Positions 52,647-63,618 of a stretch of 64,000 nucleotides of DNA are shown one piece after another. Made by a program: the position numbers and the translations under genes. The stretch spans positions 26,468,001 through 26,532,000 of the forward strand of contig CM074864.1 of the NCBI GenBank assembly GCA_037501455.1, written 5' to 3'. Below the pieces are notes generated by a model. It was not told the origin of the DNA, did not search any database, and saw only the letters and a list, made by a program, of their open reading frames with translations. Positions within the stretch are counted from its first letter, which is position 1. Every line of letters starts with the position of its first letter. Source of the DNA: Lantana camara. Its lineage: Eukaryota; Streptophyta; Magnoliopsida; Lamiales; Verbenaceae.

Positions 52647-52804
52647 CACCCGGGGTGGTGTTTCGTAAGCCGTGGTGATTTTGGGGTGGATCACTTGTCT
52701 TGTTCTCGACCTCGTCGGTGTAAGGTGAGGTTAGGTTATAGTTAAACCCTATGAAACATGCTCGCTTTCTATGCATGCAGACTATAACCTTATGTATAAG
52801 TCAA
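52647..52804 (+). mobile_element. Gypsy LTR K, segment 2
   Basis: Continues the exon-like segment of K (to 52724, then GTAAG|GTGAGGTT), giving a 90-nt segment once LTR I is removed, against 91 nt in I itself. K stops at 52804, where a Helitron-like end begins; the stem-loop and terminus of K are not found in the window. Confidence 0.72.
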
Positions 52805-52909
52805 CTAGTTGAGAGTACCACGCAATGCGCGGTAATCCATGCTCGGTAATATAAATCATTATAGTATTGTAATATATATATATATAAAAAAGGATAAATC
52901 ATTGTAATA

Positions 52910-52911
52910 TT

Positions 52912-52975
<64 letters not shown>
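52910..52975. repeat. (AT)n microsatellite
   Basis: About 60 bp of alternating AT, directly left of a long inverted repeat. Confidence 0.9.
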
Positions 52976-52980
<5 letters not shown>

Positions 52981-52982
<2 letters not shown>

Positions 52983-53106
52983 TTTATTATTATTTAGTGA
53001 TACATCTATAGTATTCGTACTCATTATATTAAATCATACATATAAATATGTGATTTAATATAATGAGTACGAATACTATAGATGTGTCACTAAATAATAA
53101 TAAAAC
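52981..53106. repeat. Near-perfect 56-bp inverted repeat
   Basis: Arms 52981-53036 and 53051-53106 pair with a single mismatch (ATACATC against GATGTGTC, a G-U pair in one RNA orientation) around a 14-base loop. The arms are AT-rich but not simple repeat. A transcript would fold into one long hairpin. Confidence 0.9.
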
Positions 53107-53542
53107 ATATATATATAATGGCTACAAAATTCTCCAACAAGGATACAAAAATAAAATTCATTGCTAAAAGAATAATACATTCTTTGAATTATAGATGTTT
53201 CTTAAGTAGATTGACTTACAGAGAAGTAAGCTAATTTTAGCTTGCAAAAATGGAATACAAAATATGTTTCCATGATCGTTATTTTATTTACAAAACATTA
53301 ACACTTGTAAAGATCCTCAAACTTCAACATAAATTAGGAGACGAGGTTTGACCTGTATCGTTCTTTTGAACATTGAGCCTTAACATCATCAAAAATTTCA
53401 GTAATATCATTATCAACACCAATAGAATAGACCAACATTAACAAAGAGACGAATAAAGTATATATTAAAACTTGAAGTTCATAAAAAATAATGACCTAAT
53501 AAATAAGGAGTTGTGAATACTTGAAATTTCTTGAACATTTGT

Positions 53543-53928
53543 TTATTTTTGTACTTGTGCAACTTCAACAAGAGATAAAACAGTGTAACGATATTCCATA
53601 CCATAACGAGTTTCCATCATCTCCTTTTTAATTTGTAAAAAAAATAAATTTAACTTTAACTACTCATTAATGGCAACACCATTAATCACCTTCTTATGTA
53701 CAAATAAAGAAAATAATTGAACTTCATTATGAAAATGTTAATTAAATAGATATCAATGATGTAAACTAGTATAAGAAGAAGGAGAAGAAAAAAATGAAAA
53801 GACAAACCTTTTCTTCAAGTTCCATCAGTTCAGGTGCAATTAAACCCAAAATATTTTCTCCAAGCTCCCCAAATATCATTACTTCCAATTGTGTTAAGTT
53901 ATTGACAAGAGTTAACGTAAACTTGACC
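53543..53928 (-). pseudogene. Replication protein A large-subunit-like fragment
   Basis: Two exon-like pieces on the minus strand. The first, 53928-53808, has an acceptor CATAG|G and donor AAG|GTTTGT and encodes VKFTLTLVNNLTQLEVMIFG followed by ELGENILGLIAPELMELEEK. This is the pattern of the C-terminal OB fold of RPA70, where a strand is followed by a helix of the type F-x-E-x-(A/G)-E-x-I-(L/F)-G. The second, 53634-53543, encodes METRYGMEYRYTVLSLVEVA and ends in a stop. A third weak piece may lie at 54416-54320. Upstream OB folds and the zinc site were not found, so it is a remnant or a diverged Helitron copy. Confidence 0.45.
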
Positions 53929-54455
53929 CTATGAAAATTTAGACAAGCTTTTAATTAAAAAGTTATATGAAAGGAGTATCAAAATTAAAACCCTTTAAAT
54001 GTTTGTATTTATTTGTAGCAAATGCATGAAATTGACTATTTGTATATACATGAATTGTTGTACCCTTAAGAGTAAACATCACAACGCTATTTGCATTCAA
54101 CACATATACAAACTAACATGGCTTCAGATTTTCATATATGCTCCAAATGTGAAGAGAAAATCAACAACATTTCATACAATTCAAAGTATAAGCAAAGATC
54201 ATATATATACTAAATTTTATTAGTCTACTAAATGAGAGTAATATAAGAATAAACTTGTGCTTAGCCATTATCTCTGCATGGAAAAAGTGGAATGTAATCT
54301 TCCATTCATTGTACCCTTAAAACAACTATCAAAGACCATAAACCAGAATTTTTGATTCACGTCCAAAACACTTGCTTTGCTTTTTATCCAAGACTTGTCA
54401 TCCTTGCTACAAATAATTTTAAGCAAATATTAAAATTAAAATTACATAAGAAGAG

Positions 54456-54462
<7 letters not shown>

Positions 54463-54503
<41 letters not shown>
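54463..54503. repeat. (AT)n microsatellite
   Basis: About 40 bp of alternating AT in the noncoding part of the Helitron-like segment. The stretch 54504-55227 has no recognisable gene. Confidence 0.88.
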
Positions 54504-54506
<3 letters not shown>

Positions 54507-55227
54507 CAATAGTTAGTTTATTGAATCTAATTCGAATAATACAAGTTAGAAATAGGAAATATTATATTTCAAACACATGATTTTTTGCTCTCCTATTTGT
54601 CATTAGAAGCCAAAAATTATATCATACCAGTTGTGCTTCCTAATGCTTGTGACCAATAGAAGTTCAATATTGTCGGACACAAAAGGTAACTACTTTCATT
54701 AAGGGAATGCTTTTCCCAGAACATGCTTTTGAGTTCTTGCAAAGTTATCAAACGCGAAAATCCTAGCAAATTCAGGGGGTCTTCTTGCAAAATCATAAAT
54801 TCCCTCACTACCCTAGTTCAAAGAAGAATCATGATGACCAACTCAATCAGATACAAGAACATACTTTTGGGTCCCACGTGGAGGTTCCGAAAGACTTTAC
54901 ACCTCTATACTCGGCAAATCGTTCCGAGCTAGAATATCTAGTGGTATATCCACTTCATCAGGAAATTCTGTGTGGCAGTAGACATGATCAGAACAAAACT
55001 AAAGCATGTTATCTCCCAAAGAATAAAATTTTCTAAATAGAAATACAAACATAAAATTTATTGCAAATGAAATAATGTCAAAAGATTACATGGCATTCAA
55101 TAACTATATTTACATGTACTAAACTTAAAATTCAAACCTTCGCCACCTAATCTAGACGACAAAAATGCTCTTTATATTTACAAAAAGATATCAAATTTGC
55201 CCCTTTAAATAAAAACCATGGCTCCCT

Positions 55228-55703
55228 CACTACAAAAAAAAGCCCGAAAACCGATGGGCATTTTCCGACGGGATTTTCGGAAAACCCGTCAGTTTTTCGA
55301 CCGAAAACCGAAGGGATGGCGCCCATTGAAAAATATATCGTCGGAATTGGGTCCCCACGGGTCTGTTCCGTTGGTTTTCCGTCGAAAATATATTTCCAAC
55401 GGAATTCCGATGGGAAACCGACAGAAAATTATTTTTTCCAACAAAATAATTTCCAACGGAGTTCCAACGGAAAGCCAATGGGCCATTACCGTCGGTTCTC
55501 CAACGGAACAAAAATAATTTAAATTTTAAGTTAACCGACGGATTTCCAACGGAATTTTCTGTCGATATTCCGTCGGAAATAGAATAAAAAAAAATAAAAA
55601 AAAATCATTTGTGAGACCCGAACCACCTCAGAAACGAGCCACGAGCCGAGCTTGAGCCAACCGAGCCCAACCAAATGTGAGAATTAATTCTCGCGATAAT
55701 TGC
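55228..55703 (+). mobile_element. CACTA transposon terminus (truncated)
   Basis: Begins CACTACAAAAAAAAG, followed by a dense array of short repeats on both strands based on CCGACGG / CCGTCGG / TTCCAACGGA up to about 55580. This is the terminal plus subterminal layout of En/Spm-type elements, where the transposase binds. No transposase frame and no matching other end are present. The sequence stops where LTR G begins at 55704, so G probably inserted into it. Confidence 0.78.
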
Positions 55704-58357
55704 TGTAACGCCCCGAATTTCAATAATTACATTCTTATGTTTATTATAATTTTATAAATTATATTTTATCAAAATTTCATGAAATTTATATTAAACTTGT
55801 AGTTTATTTCATAACTTGAAAATATTTAGTATGTGAAATAATTACCGAATATGATTTAATTGTCAACTTGTCCCGGTATGCTCATTCTTTTAAATTCAAG
55901 GACCAAATTGCATGACTTTTCCAAGGACTCAATTGACCGATTCCCAAAGCTTTTCATCCTTAATGGCATAATTTTTAAACTCTTGAGGGAGTAAATTGCA
56001 AATTGATCATTTCATCAATTTCAAGGATGATGAATCACGGTATATTGCATCTCCACGCTTCCTAAGATCATTTCATCCAAAATTCACCAACATATTGCTT
56101 CCTTCTTGCTTCGGTTATTTCATGAGAAAAAGGAGAAAGGATTTTATCAATTTCATCAAGTTTATTCAAGAAAATTCCAAGCTTTGAAGCTTGTTCATCA
56201 TCATCCATCTCCTTCATTTCTTGATCTTCAAAGGTGATAGTTACATGAATTGATGATTCTTGATTCTTGGGCATATTTGATGGGGCTAGGGTTTGAGAAT
56301 TGCATGCTAGATGAACTCTTTGTTGTGCAAAGCATGATTAAATGATCATATCTTGAATTATGGCATGATTAATTCATGAGATTCTTGAATATTTAGCATG
56401 AATGATCAAGTGTGATCATGAGCTTGGAACCTTGGAATTCTTGATAATATTTCATGCTTTGAGTGTTTAAGTGTTATGATATCATTTTTTTGAGCACATA
56501 TGCATTATATTACTAGAAAATCCTAACTTTGTTGATTGAAATTGGAATTTTGTTGCTTTGTTGCTCATTGCCGAGAGCCTCCCCTGTTTTGCTCTGTTTC
56601 TGTAAGTTGCAGAAACAGGGAATGGCCGTTCCCAGCCTTAAGGCATTGTGGGAACGGGCGTTCCCCTCTTTTAAACTAAAACTAGGCGGCCGAGCATGGG
56701 AACGGCCGTTCCCATTTTGGCCTTGCGCCGGAAGGGCCGTTCCCAACTAAGGCGCATTTTTGAAAGGGAAGTCGTTGGCACGTTTTGGGAATTCATGGGA
56801 ACGACCGTTCCCATTTTTCAAAAGGGATCCGGAGCGGTCGTTCCCACCTGGAATGCAGAACAAAAGTTTCTGCATAAGATTACGTTTTTAGCCCCTCGAT
56901 CCGAGGAAATCTTTGACCCCGAATTGCTATTATATGTGGTAATATGTACTGAAACAACATGTTATCATGCCACATTGCATTTTCCTCGTCATCTCGATAC
57001 ATTTCCGCCGTTCGTCATATTTTGTCTATTTAGAGTTAAGTCTCACGTGTACACGTCTATTTTGCACAGACCAGCTTCGTAGGGACGAGGAGCAAGCCAG
57101 GTAGGCCGTGCCCTACGTGTCTTTTGTCGGTAAAGGTGAGGTTTAATTGTTAGTTATATAAAACCCGTATATCCGTTATGTGATATTTCGGCCAAAAAGG
57201 TATTTATATTTATAGTCTCTATAAATCATTGATCATTTCAAGTCGTGTTCAAGCAAGCAAGCAAGACATGTATTGTTTCGTGCATGTTTAGGCGAGTAGC
57301 ATGATCGTTCACGTTTGGGCCCGAAGGTAGTGACTAGATCCAACCGGGAAAGCAAGGGCTGACGGGTAACTCTGGCACTATCCTCATCATGTTTGGGATC
57401 ACCCCTGAATCCGCTAGGAGGTTAGTGGAGGAAGGAGCTCCGGGCTTAGGGATTCATGTACCCTCTGCTCAATGAGATTGGATGTTGGGGCCTTGCAATC
57501 CCATCACCAAACTGGAGGAAGAAGGAGACTGGGGACGAGTCTGGCAACACGGATGCGCCTCGGGTTATTGCATGATTTCCATTCCATGAACGTGTTATAT
57601 GATTACACTATTGTACGATTGCACGATAATGGAATTGCATGATCACCTATTTATTGATAATCAAGCAAGCATACACATGTTCATTTGGAGTTCGGTTGGA
57701 GACCGCCCTCACTCACCGGGGCCATGTATTGATTGATTGTATGAAACGAACCAGTAATTAATATTGACTGTTGTACTCTCGGGCGAAGAATACTTTAGTC
57801 TTGAAATCATATATTTATCTTTTATAAACCTTTACCCGAGAATATAACTTGCATGTTAACTGCGCTAATATATATGTATTGCCCCTCACTCAGTCTTCCA
57901 TGGACTGACGCCCCACCTTTCAGGTTGTCGCGGTCGTGTGCTAGGCGGGAGTCGGAGTCATATCTTGTCGTCCAGCCAGGTCTAGCATTGCACATATTTC
58001 CATGATCTTGCTTTTGGTCATGTCCGGAGTTAGTACGTTATAGTTCTTGGTATATTTGGGGACTTTTGCTTGTATAATATATAGGAGATGATAATGTGTT
58101 GATATCTGTTGGTATCTACTAGTATTTATATCGTTGATGTAAATATGGTACCTATATGTATTTATGAACTAATGCTTCCGCTTTTAACTTTTATGTCGTG
58201 GTTGTGTATTGCTTTGGGGTATAGTCCCGCCTAGCTCATCTTTTCTTTTATTTGTCACCCGTTCGCTATAGGTTAGTTCATGTACGGATTGTCCATTTCG
58301 TATGTGGATGGGCCTATAGTGCGGGGGTGTGGTATCTCTACGTATAGGGGTGTTACA
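55704..58357 (+). mobile_element. 5' LTR of gypsy element G (2,654 bp)
   Basis: TGTAACGCCCCG start, GGGGTGTTACA end, primer site 8 bp later. Landmarks: donor-like AAG|GTGATA at 56233/56234, six palindromes 56618-56845, exon-like segment 57070-57135 (TTTTGCACAG before, TAAAG|GTGAGG after; 66 nt), stem-loop CAGTCTTCCATGGACTG at 57891-57907, acceptor CTTTCAG|GT at 57923, GTGCTAGGCGGG after it. LTR H is a diverged relative, alignable only in blocks such as that around the exon-like segment, so G and H are different subfamilies and not the two LTRs of one element. Confidence 0.87.
56618..56845 (+). repeat. Six palindromes, LTR G
   Basis: Copies or near-copies of GGGAACGGCCGTTCCC at 56618-56633, 56650-56665, 56698-56713, 56730-56744, 56797-56812 and 56831-56845. 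They alternate between a full GGGAA arm and a shorter GGA arm. Confidence 0.9.
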
Positions 58358-60722
58358 TCTAAGGTGGTATCAGAGCCCGGTTGCAAAACCGAGGTTCTAG
58401 TGTCGTGTCGTGTCAATTCTAAGTCGAACGGCATAGGAACTAATTGGTAATTTGAGCGTCTTGCATATTATTTGAATCTATTTGAATTCTCTGAATTAAT
58501 TAGATTACTATACAACCTGTACTTTGTATTGATTTCTGCTATTTATTGTTAGTAAATTAATTTTGAATTATTTGAAATTATCTGCTTAACTGTTTTACTT
58601 TAAACATTGATAAAAATTACCTGCTGCATTTATATTAAAATTTCGTCGTGAGCATTAATTATGTGATCATTATGTGATATGAGCACGCCTTACCCATATG
58701 CATTTATTTCAAAGAAGGTTGTGAGTTACAGGTTGTGGAAAGAATATCAAATCACGGCCATTTTCTCGATAAGTTTGGGCTACTATGGGATTTGAGAAGG
58801 GTATGTAAGTTGGGGCCAAAATCAGGGCGTGGAGAGAAAGTCAATTAAATATTTTGATCGAAGTACAAGTTGGGAATTACATTTGGGTTCAAATCAATAG
58901 GATTCAAATTTCTAACACGACAGCCAGAAAGATCAAACAACCAATTATGGAAAACCAACATGTTCGGGGTTCTACATTCGGGCAAGACGAGTTATTTTCT
59001 GATTCAAGATAAATTCTCGTGTTGTGTGAATACATTGAAGGATATGGGGAGCGGTAAATGAAAGCACTCAAGAAAGGCAAAGTACTAATTAGAGAGAGAA
59101 TACCTGGATTGCCGTTGGAGATTAATTCGGGAGGTTGAAAAAAAAAAGAAAAAGAAGAAAATTTCGAAGATGCCTAGACCGGGAGTCTAATAATATGGAA
59201 ATAGGGGTATTCTCGAAAAAAGGGCTTTAAAGATTGGTGACTATGATGGGGTTGAATTGGAAGATATGAAGCAACAAGTAGAAGCATCTAAATTTAAGAA
59301 TTACCAACTTGAATCATCAAGTCACAGAAAGTGCTACCAAGGAATTTTAGATTAAGGATCGAGTATGGAAAAGTTCGAAGACAAGTTCATAAAGTTATGA
59401 TTCAAAGGATGAGATCCGGAATAAAAGAATCAATCTTGGACATTTATATTCCATTCGAAAGCCAGGAAAATGGGAGATTGGGATACTAATTATTCAAGAT
59501 GCAGGTGTGTTGTTAAATTGAGACTTACTTAATTGGGAAGCAAATTCAAGTAAGAGAAGAAGATCATTGCGATGATTCAAATCGAGCTAATAGCTTTAGA
59601 TGATCTATTCATGAAAGGTAAAGATGCTAGGGACTCTGTAATCGGGTGGAGTGAGTTTATTTTCCGGATTCAATTTGGGTGGTCGTGCTAGAGTGCGAGT
59701 TGGGAGATTTGGGGTAACAAATGAAAACGGCAAAGAATGATGAAGAACAAAGGAAAGGAAATTTATATGCTCAAAAGTAGGCAAGTAAGAAGATGAATTT
59801 TATAACCAATTCAAATTGTAAAGAGTAGTCTTGAAGGATTTCAACCACGGTGGCAACTGGGTGAATCGGGATAATAATTAGAGACTTATCGTTCGAGAGG
59901 AGTCAGGAAATTAATTCCATAAGTGGAACAGAAATTGAATTCAAGAGTTCTTGTTAGGGAGCATATAATTACCCAAGTTAACGCAAGGAAAATTTTGGGA
60001 TTTCACTTAAGAAAGGAATAAAGGAAGCTCAGCTCGCCAGTGGATACGAAGTTGAAAGACAATCATGCTAAAGGTTTTATTTAGTGGGGACATTTCAAGA
60101 TCCAAGTTGAATTATCGTGTTATGGGGTAATATTAAAAGATATTAAGCAACAAATGAAAACGAAAAGAAAGGCAACGAATTGCTAGGTAAAGGTTGGGTG
60201 ATCGAGTGCAAACAATAGAAAAGGGAATTCATTCAATTATTCAAACTCTTAAAGAGTAAACAAGGAAGTTTGGATCAAAGTGGCAACCATGAAGAGGATT
60301 CGGGCAACAATCGGGGAGTAACTATTAAAGAGTAAGCTAGATGTTAATTCCGTGAGCATAGAAGACTTCGGGTTTCAGAAATCATAGTACTGAGCCGTGG
60401 GAATGTTCAAGTGGATGTTAGATAAATCTGAAGAATAGAAGACCGTGGGAAAATAGGAAATGATTACCAGCTCAATACAAGCTTCTAATTCGACGAACAA
60501 GGAGTTACATGTCGAGATAAAATTTTCCATTACTCCGGTGATAGGTTCAATGCATCCATAAGCACGTGCATCATACGCTATTTAAAATTTTAAATTTCTA
60601 TACATATACTTGTTTTCTCGTTTGAGCCTAATTATTCCAATATGTTGAACTTTATTATTCCAAGTGTGCTACCTGCATTGGCATATTAATTCAACATGCA
60701 TATCTAGTGCTTTAATTGCAGG
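58358..60722 (+). other. Leader of element G with primer site and long noncoding spacer
   Basis: Primer site TGGTATCAGAGC at 58365-58376, overlapped by a stem CCGGTT...AACCG. The first 150 bp and the last 100 bp match the short leader of H (63371-63618). Between them lie about 2.1 kb with no counterpart there: purine-rich on the plus strand, no reading frame above about 65 codons, and an imperfect repeat (near 59850 and 60285). The leader ends in an acceptor-like TTGCAG|G directly before the gag ATG. Confidence 0.65.
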
Positions 60723-60807
60723 ATGTCTCAAGATCACCCTCATTGTAAGCAAGTGCCTAGGGTTTTCCCGCATCTACCCCCTCCGGTTCAGCCTCAGGAG
60801 TTTTTGG
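60723..60807 (+). pseudogene. Start of gag of element G, interrupted by element H
   Basis: ATG in the same context (CAG|GATG) as the gag of H, then 28 codons with a proline stretch and QPQEFL, comparable to the proline stretch and QAQPLDFM of H. The frame is cut at 60807 by the first bases of LTR H. The remainder should lie beyond the right edge of the window. Confidence 0.6.
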
Positions 60808-63370
60808 TGTAACGCCCCAGCTTCCGGCAATTCAGGTATGAACGACACGTGTGCGTTTGAGAGTGTAATTTAATTATTAATTGATCATTTAATTCATTTT
60901 CCTATCATGACATAATTTTATAAAATTATATTCTTAACATTTTATTGAAAATTCATATCATATCATATTTTTTCGGATTTATTGAACGTGAATGCAATGT
61001 GAATTATTTTCCCGAATGTGATTTATTTCTTTTATGTCCTTAATTGCTCATTTTCATGAATATGAGATCTAATTGCATTGGACCTAATTGATCATTTAAA
61101 ATGGGATTTGAACCTTATTGCATAACTTATTAAGTGGAGGGATTTAATTGCAAATTGGCCCTCTTTTCTCTTCTTCATTAGCAGCATCACGTACCTTTGG
61201 CTTCTCATTCATACAAACATATCATCTTGCTTCATTTGCTTTCCTTGCTCAACCGAACCAAACCCTACTTGAATGAGTGGGAGATTTCATCTTGCAAGCA
61301 TCAATTTTTGTAGGATTTGTGATCATAGAACCATCATCATCATCACTTCTTCATCTTAGCTTTCATTTATCGCATTTGAGGTAATTATGGAGATTGGTTG
61401 ATTTTATTGAAAATATTTGATATATAGGGCTTTGTATTAGCTTGAATGATTTGTGTATTTGATGTTGGGAACTTAATTGTGAAATTTAAGCTTGAGTTTG
61501 ATGCATTTATCTTGAGTTTTATGAACTTGGGGCATGAATGAGTGTGTGGGTTTTGAATGATGGATTATTGATGATCTAACATTGAAATGAGTGTTTACAT
61601 GAGTTGTTATTGATTTATATGCATGTTAGCATATTTATTGTATCATATTTATACATTTGAACTTGGCTTGAAGCCATTTTTGGTGATTAATTGTTGTGTT
61701 GCCATGGCTGCTCTATTTCTGCTCTGTATTCTGAAGCTCACGTATTCTTTAAACGGCCCTTCCCAACCCCAGTTCAAATCTGGAACGGCCGTTCCCATAA
61801 TGCTGAGAGATTAGGCCAGCGAGACTGGGAACGGCCGTTCCCACTTTGGCCTGTGAGCCGGAACGGCCCTTCCCAGCCAAAACGCATTTTATATTTTAAA
61901 ACGTTGGCGCGTTTTCTTCAGGCCATGGGAACGGCCCTTCCCATTTTCAAAGGGAAGCCGGAACGGCCGTTCCCATAGTCCAGAAAGTGCCCAAAATTCA
62001 CTGCATAAAATTGCATTTTTCGCACCTCGATCCGACGGCTTCTTTGACCCCTAATTGCTATTATATGACTGATTACATGTTGAAACGCAATATTTTTATG
62101 GTACATTGTATTTTTCTCGTCGTCTCGTTGCATTTCCGCCGTTCGTCATATTTGGTACATTTTGAGTCGTGTTTCACGGACAATTGTCTTTCTTGCACAG
62201 ACCAGCTTCCTGGTGACGAGGAGTAGGCCCCGTGAGCTGTTTCCTTGGTTATTTTTGGGTCGTTCAGGTGAGGTTTAATTTTAGCTACATAGGACCCGTA
62301 CAACCCTATGTGAATTTTAAGCCAAAACCTATCTATATAACTTATAGTTTTTAAAAGAGATTGGTTTTCAAATGTTTTATCGAACCATTGAAGAAATTGA
62401 TTGATTGTTTTAGCGAGTATTGTATTGCACTGTGGGCCCGAGGGTAGTGACTCGAGCCAATCGGGAAAGCATGGGCTGACGGGTGACTCGAGGGCTATCC
62501 TCACCAAACTGGGATGAACCCTGAACCCTCTAGGAGATTAGGGGAGGAAGGAGTTCCGGGCTTAGGGATTCATGTACCCTCTGCCCAGATTGATTGGATG
62601 GTGGGGCCTTGCAATCCCACCATCACCCGGAGGAAGAAGGCGTTATTGAAACTGCTAATTGTGCACATTAATGAATTGCTTGATCACCTAATCATCTAAT
62701 AATTTATTGATTGATTGTACACAGTCGGTGTAAGGTTGGAGAATTACCCCACTCGCCGGGCCACGAATTGATTGTATTGAATTGATTGAATTGAAATTGG
62801 ATTAGTTGTAATCTCGGGCGATAGTATCTCTTTTAACCTATTAGATTGTATTGCTTTTCCAAAATTATTACCCGAGGTTATAACTTGCATGTATGTGCGC
62901 TTATAATTATGTATACCCCTCGCTCAGTCTGTGTTGGACTGACACCTCAACTTTTCAGTGTTTTGCAGGGCGTGCTAGGCGGGAATTTAAAGTCTAGTGG
63001 TCTTTAAATTTGGGTCTAGCACACTTCATTCCCACATTTTGTTATGTATAGCTATTTGGGATATTTTGTATATCGCCTTGTTATCTATATTGTTGGGAGA
63101 TGATTATGTATTGATAGTGTGAATGTTGGTACCTATAAGTAAATAAATAAATATGGTACCTATACATATCGAATGAATGTTATTGCTTCCGCTTTTTAAT
63201 ACTCTGACTTGATTGTTGGTTGGTTTTAAATTGAGGGTACCCGCCTAGCCTTGAGTCATTTTATTGTCTCCCGTTCGCTATAGCTTTGATTCATGTATGG
63301 ATTGTCCATTTCATATGTGGATTGGAGCTATAGTGCGGGGGATGTGGTGCCTGGCGTTCCGGGTGCTGCA
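60808..63370 (+). mobile_element. 5' LTR of gypsy element H (2,563 bp)
   Basis: TGTAACGCCCCAG start, CCGGGTGCTGCA end, primer site 8 bp on. Landmarks: donor-like GAG|GTAATT at 61380/61381, six palindromes 61751-61974, exon-like segment 62201-62267 (CTTGCACAG before, TTCAG|GTGAGG after; 67 nt), stem-loop CAGTCTGTGTTGGACTG at 62925-62941, acceptor TTTTGCAG at 62968, CGTGCTAGGCGGG after it. It is inserted in the gag of G and is the youngest layer visible here. Confidence 0.88.
61751..61974 (+). repeat. Six palindromes, LTR H
   Basis: AAACGGCCCTTCCC (61751-61764), GGAACGGCCGTTCCC (61782-61796), GGGAACGGCCGTTCCC (61827-61842), GGAACGGCCCTTCCC (61860-61874), GGGAACGGCCCTTCCC (61927-61942), GGAACGGCCGTTCCC (61960-61974). 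The number and the alternation of arms match LTR G. Confidence 0.9.
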
Positions 63371-63618
63371 TCCTACGGTGGTATCAGAGCCCGGTTGCAA
63401 AACCGGGTCTCTAGTGTCGTATCTTGTGAGTCTAGGTCGCACGGCATAGGAACTAATTGTCAATTTGAGAGTCTTGCATTGTTATTTGATACTTGAACCT
63501 ACTTGGCTTACTTGAATTGGGATGACTTGTTGAGTTTTGAACTTATGTGCAATTTTGAATTATTTGCACACATTGGCATTGGCTAACCGAACATGCATAA
63601 TAGTGACTTGATTTCAGG
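63371..63618 (+). other. Leader of element H with primer site
   Basis: Primer site TGGTATCAGAGC at 63379-63390. Stem-loop 63387-63411 pairs GAG/CTC and CCCGGTT/AACCGGG around a short loop. The leader ends in TGATTTCAG|G directly before the gag ATG, which looks like a 3' splice site. Confidence 0.8.

Larger units (their letters stand above)
52805..55227 (-). mobile_element. Helitron-like segment, minus strand (3' end recognised, 5' end not)
   Basis: Read on the minus strand, the segment finishes with a short GC-rich stem-loop (ACCGCGCA/TGCGTGGT, plus 52817-52833), 8 bp, then CTAG and T (plus 52808-52804). This is the classic Helitron 3' end. It cuts LTR K. Further along the minus strand lies an RPA-like remnant, a gene type carried by plant Helitrons. 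I found no Rep/helicase motifs and no TC 5' terminus, so the right boundary is only the start of the CACTA sequence. Confidence 0.5.

Noticed and set aside
54617..55036. Host gene or helicase fragment in the Helitron-like segment
   Set aside because: Short frames on both strands show no motif I can name; neither helicase nor further RPA domains could be supported.
56618..56845. CRISPR-like array
   Set aside because: The repeats are palindromes of 15-16 bp with uneven spacing, inside a plant LTR, with no spacer regularity and no cas gene.
55704..60807. One element with G and H as its two LTRs
   Set aside because: G and H have diverged far more than LTR pairs do, both are followed by a primer site, and H is preceded by gag codons and not by a purine tract.
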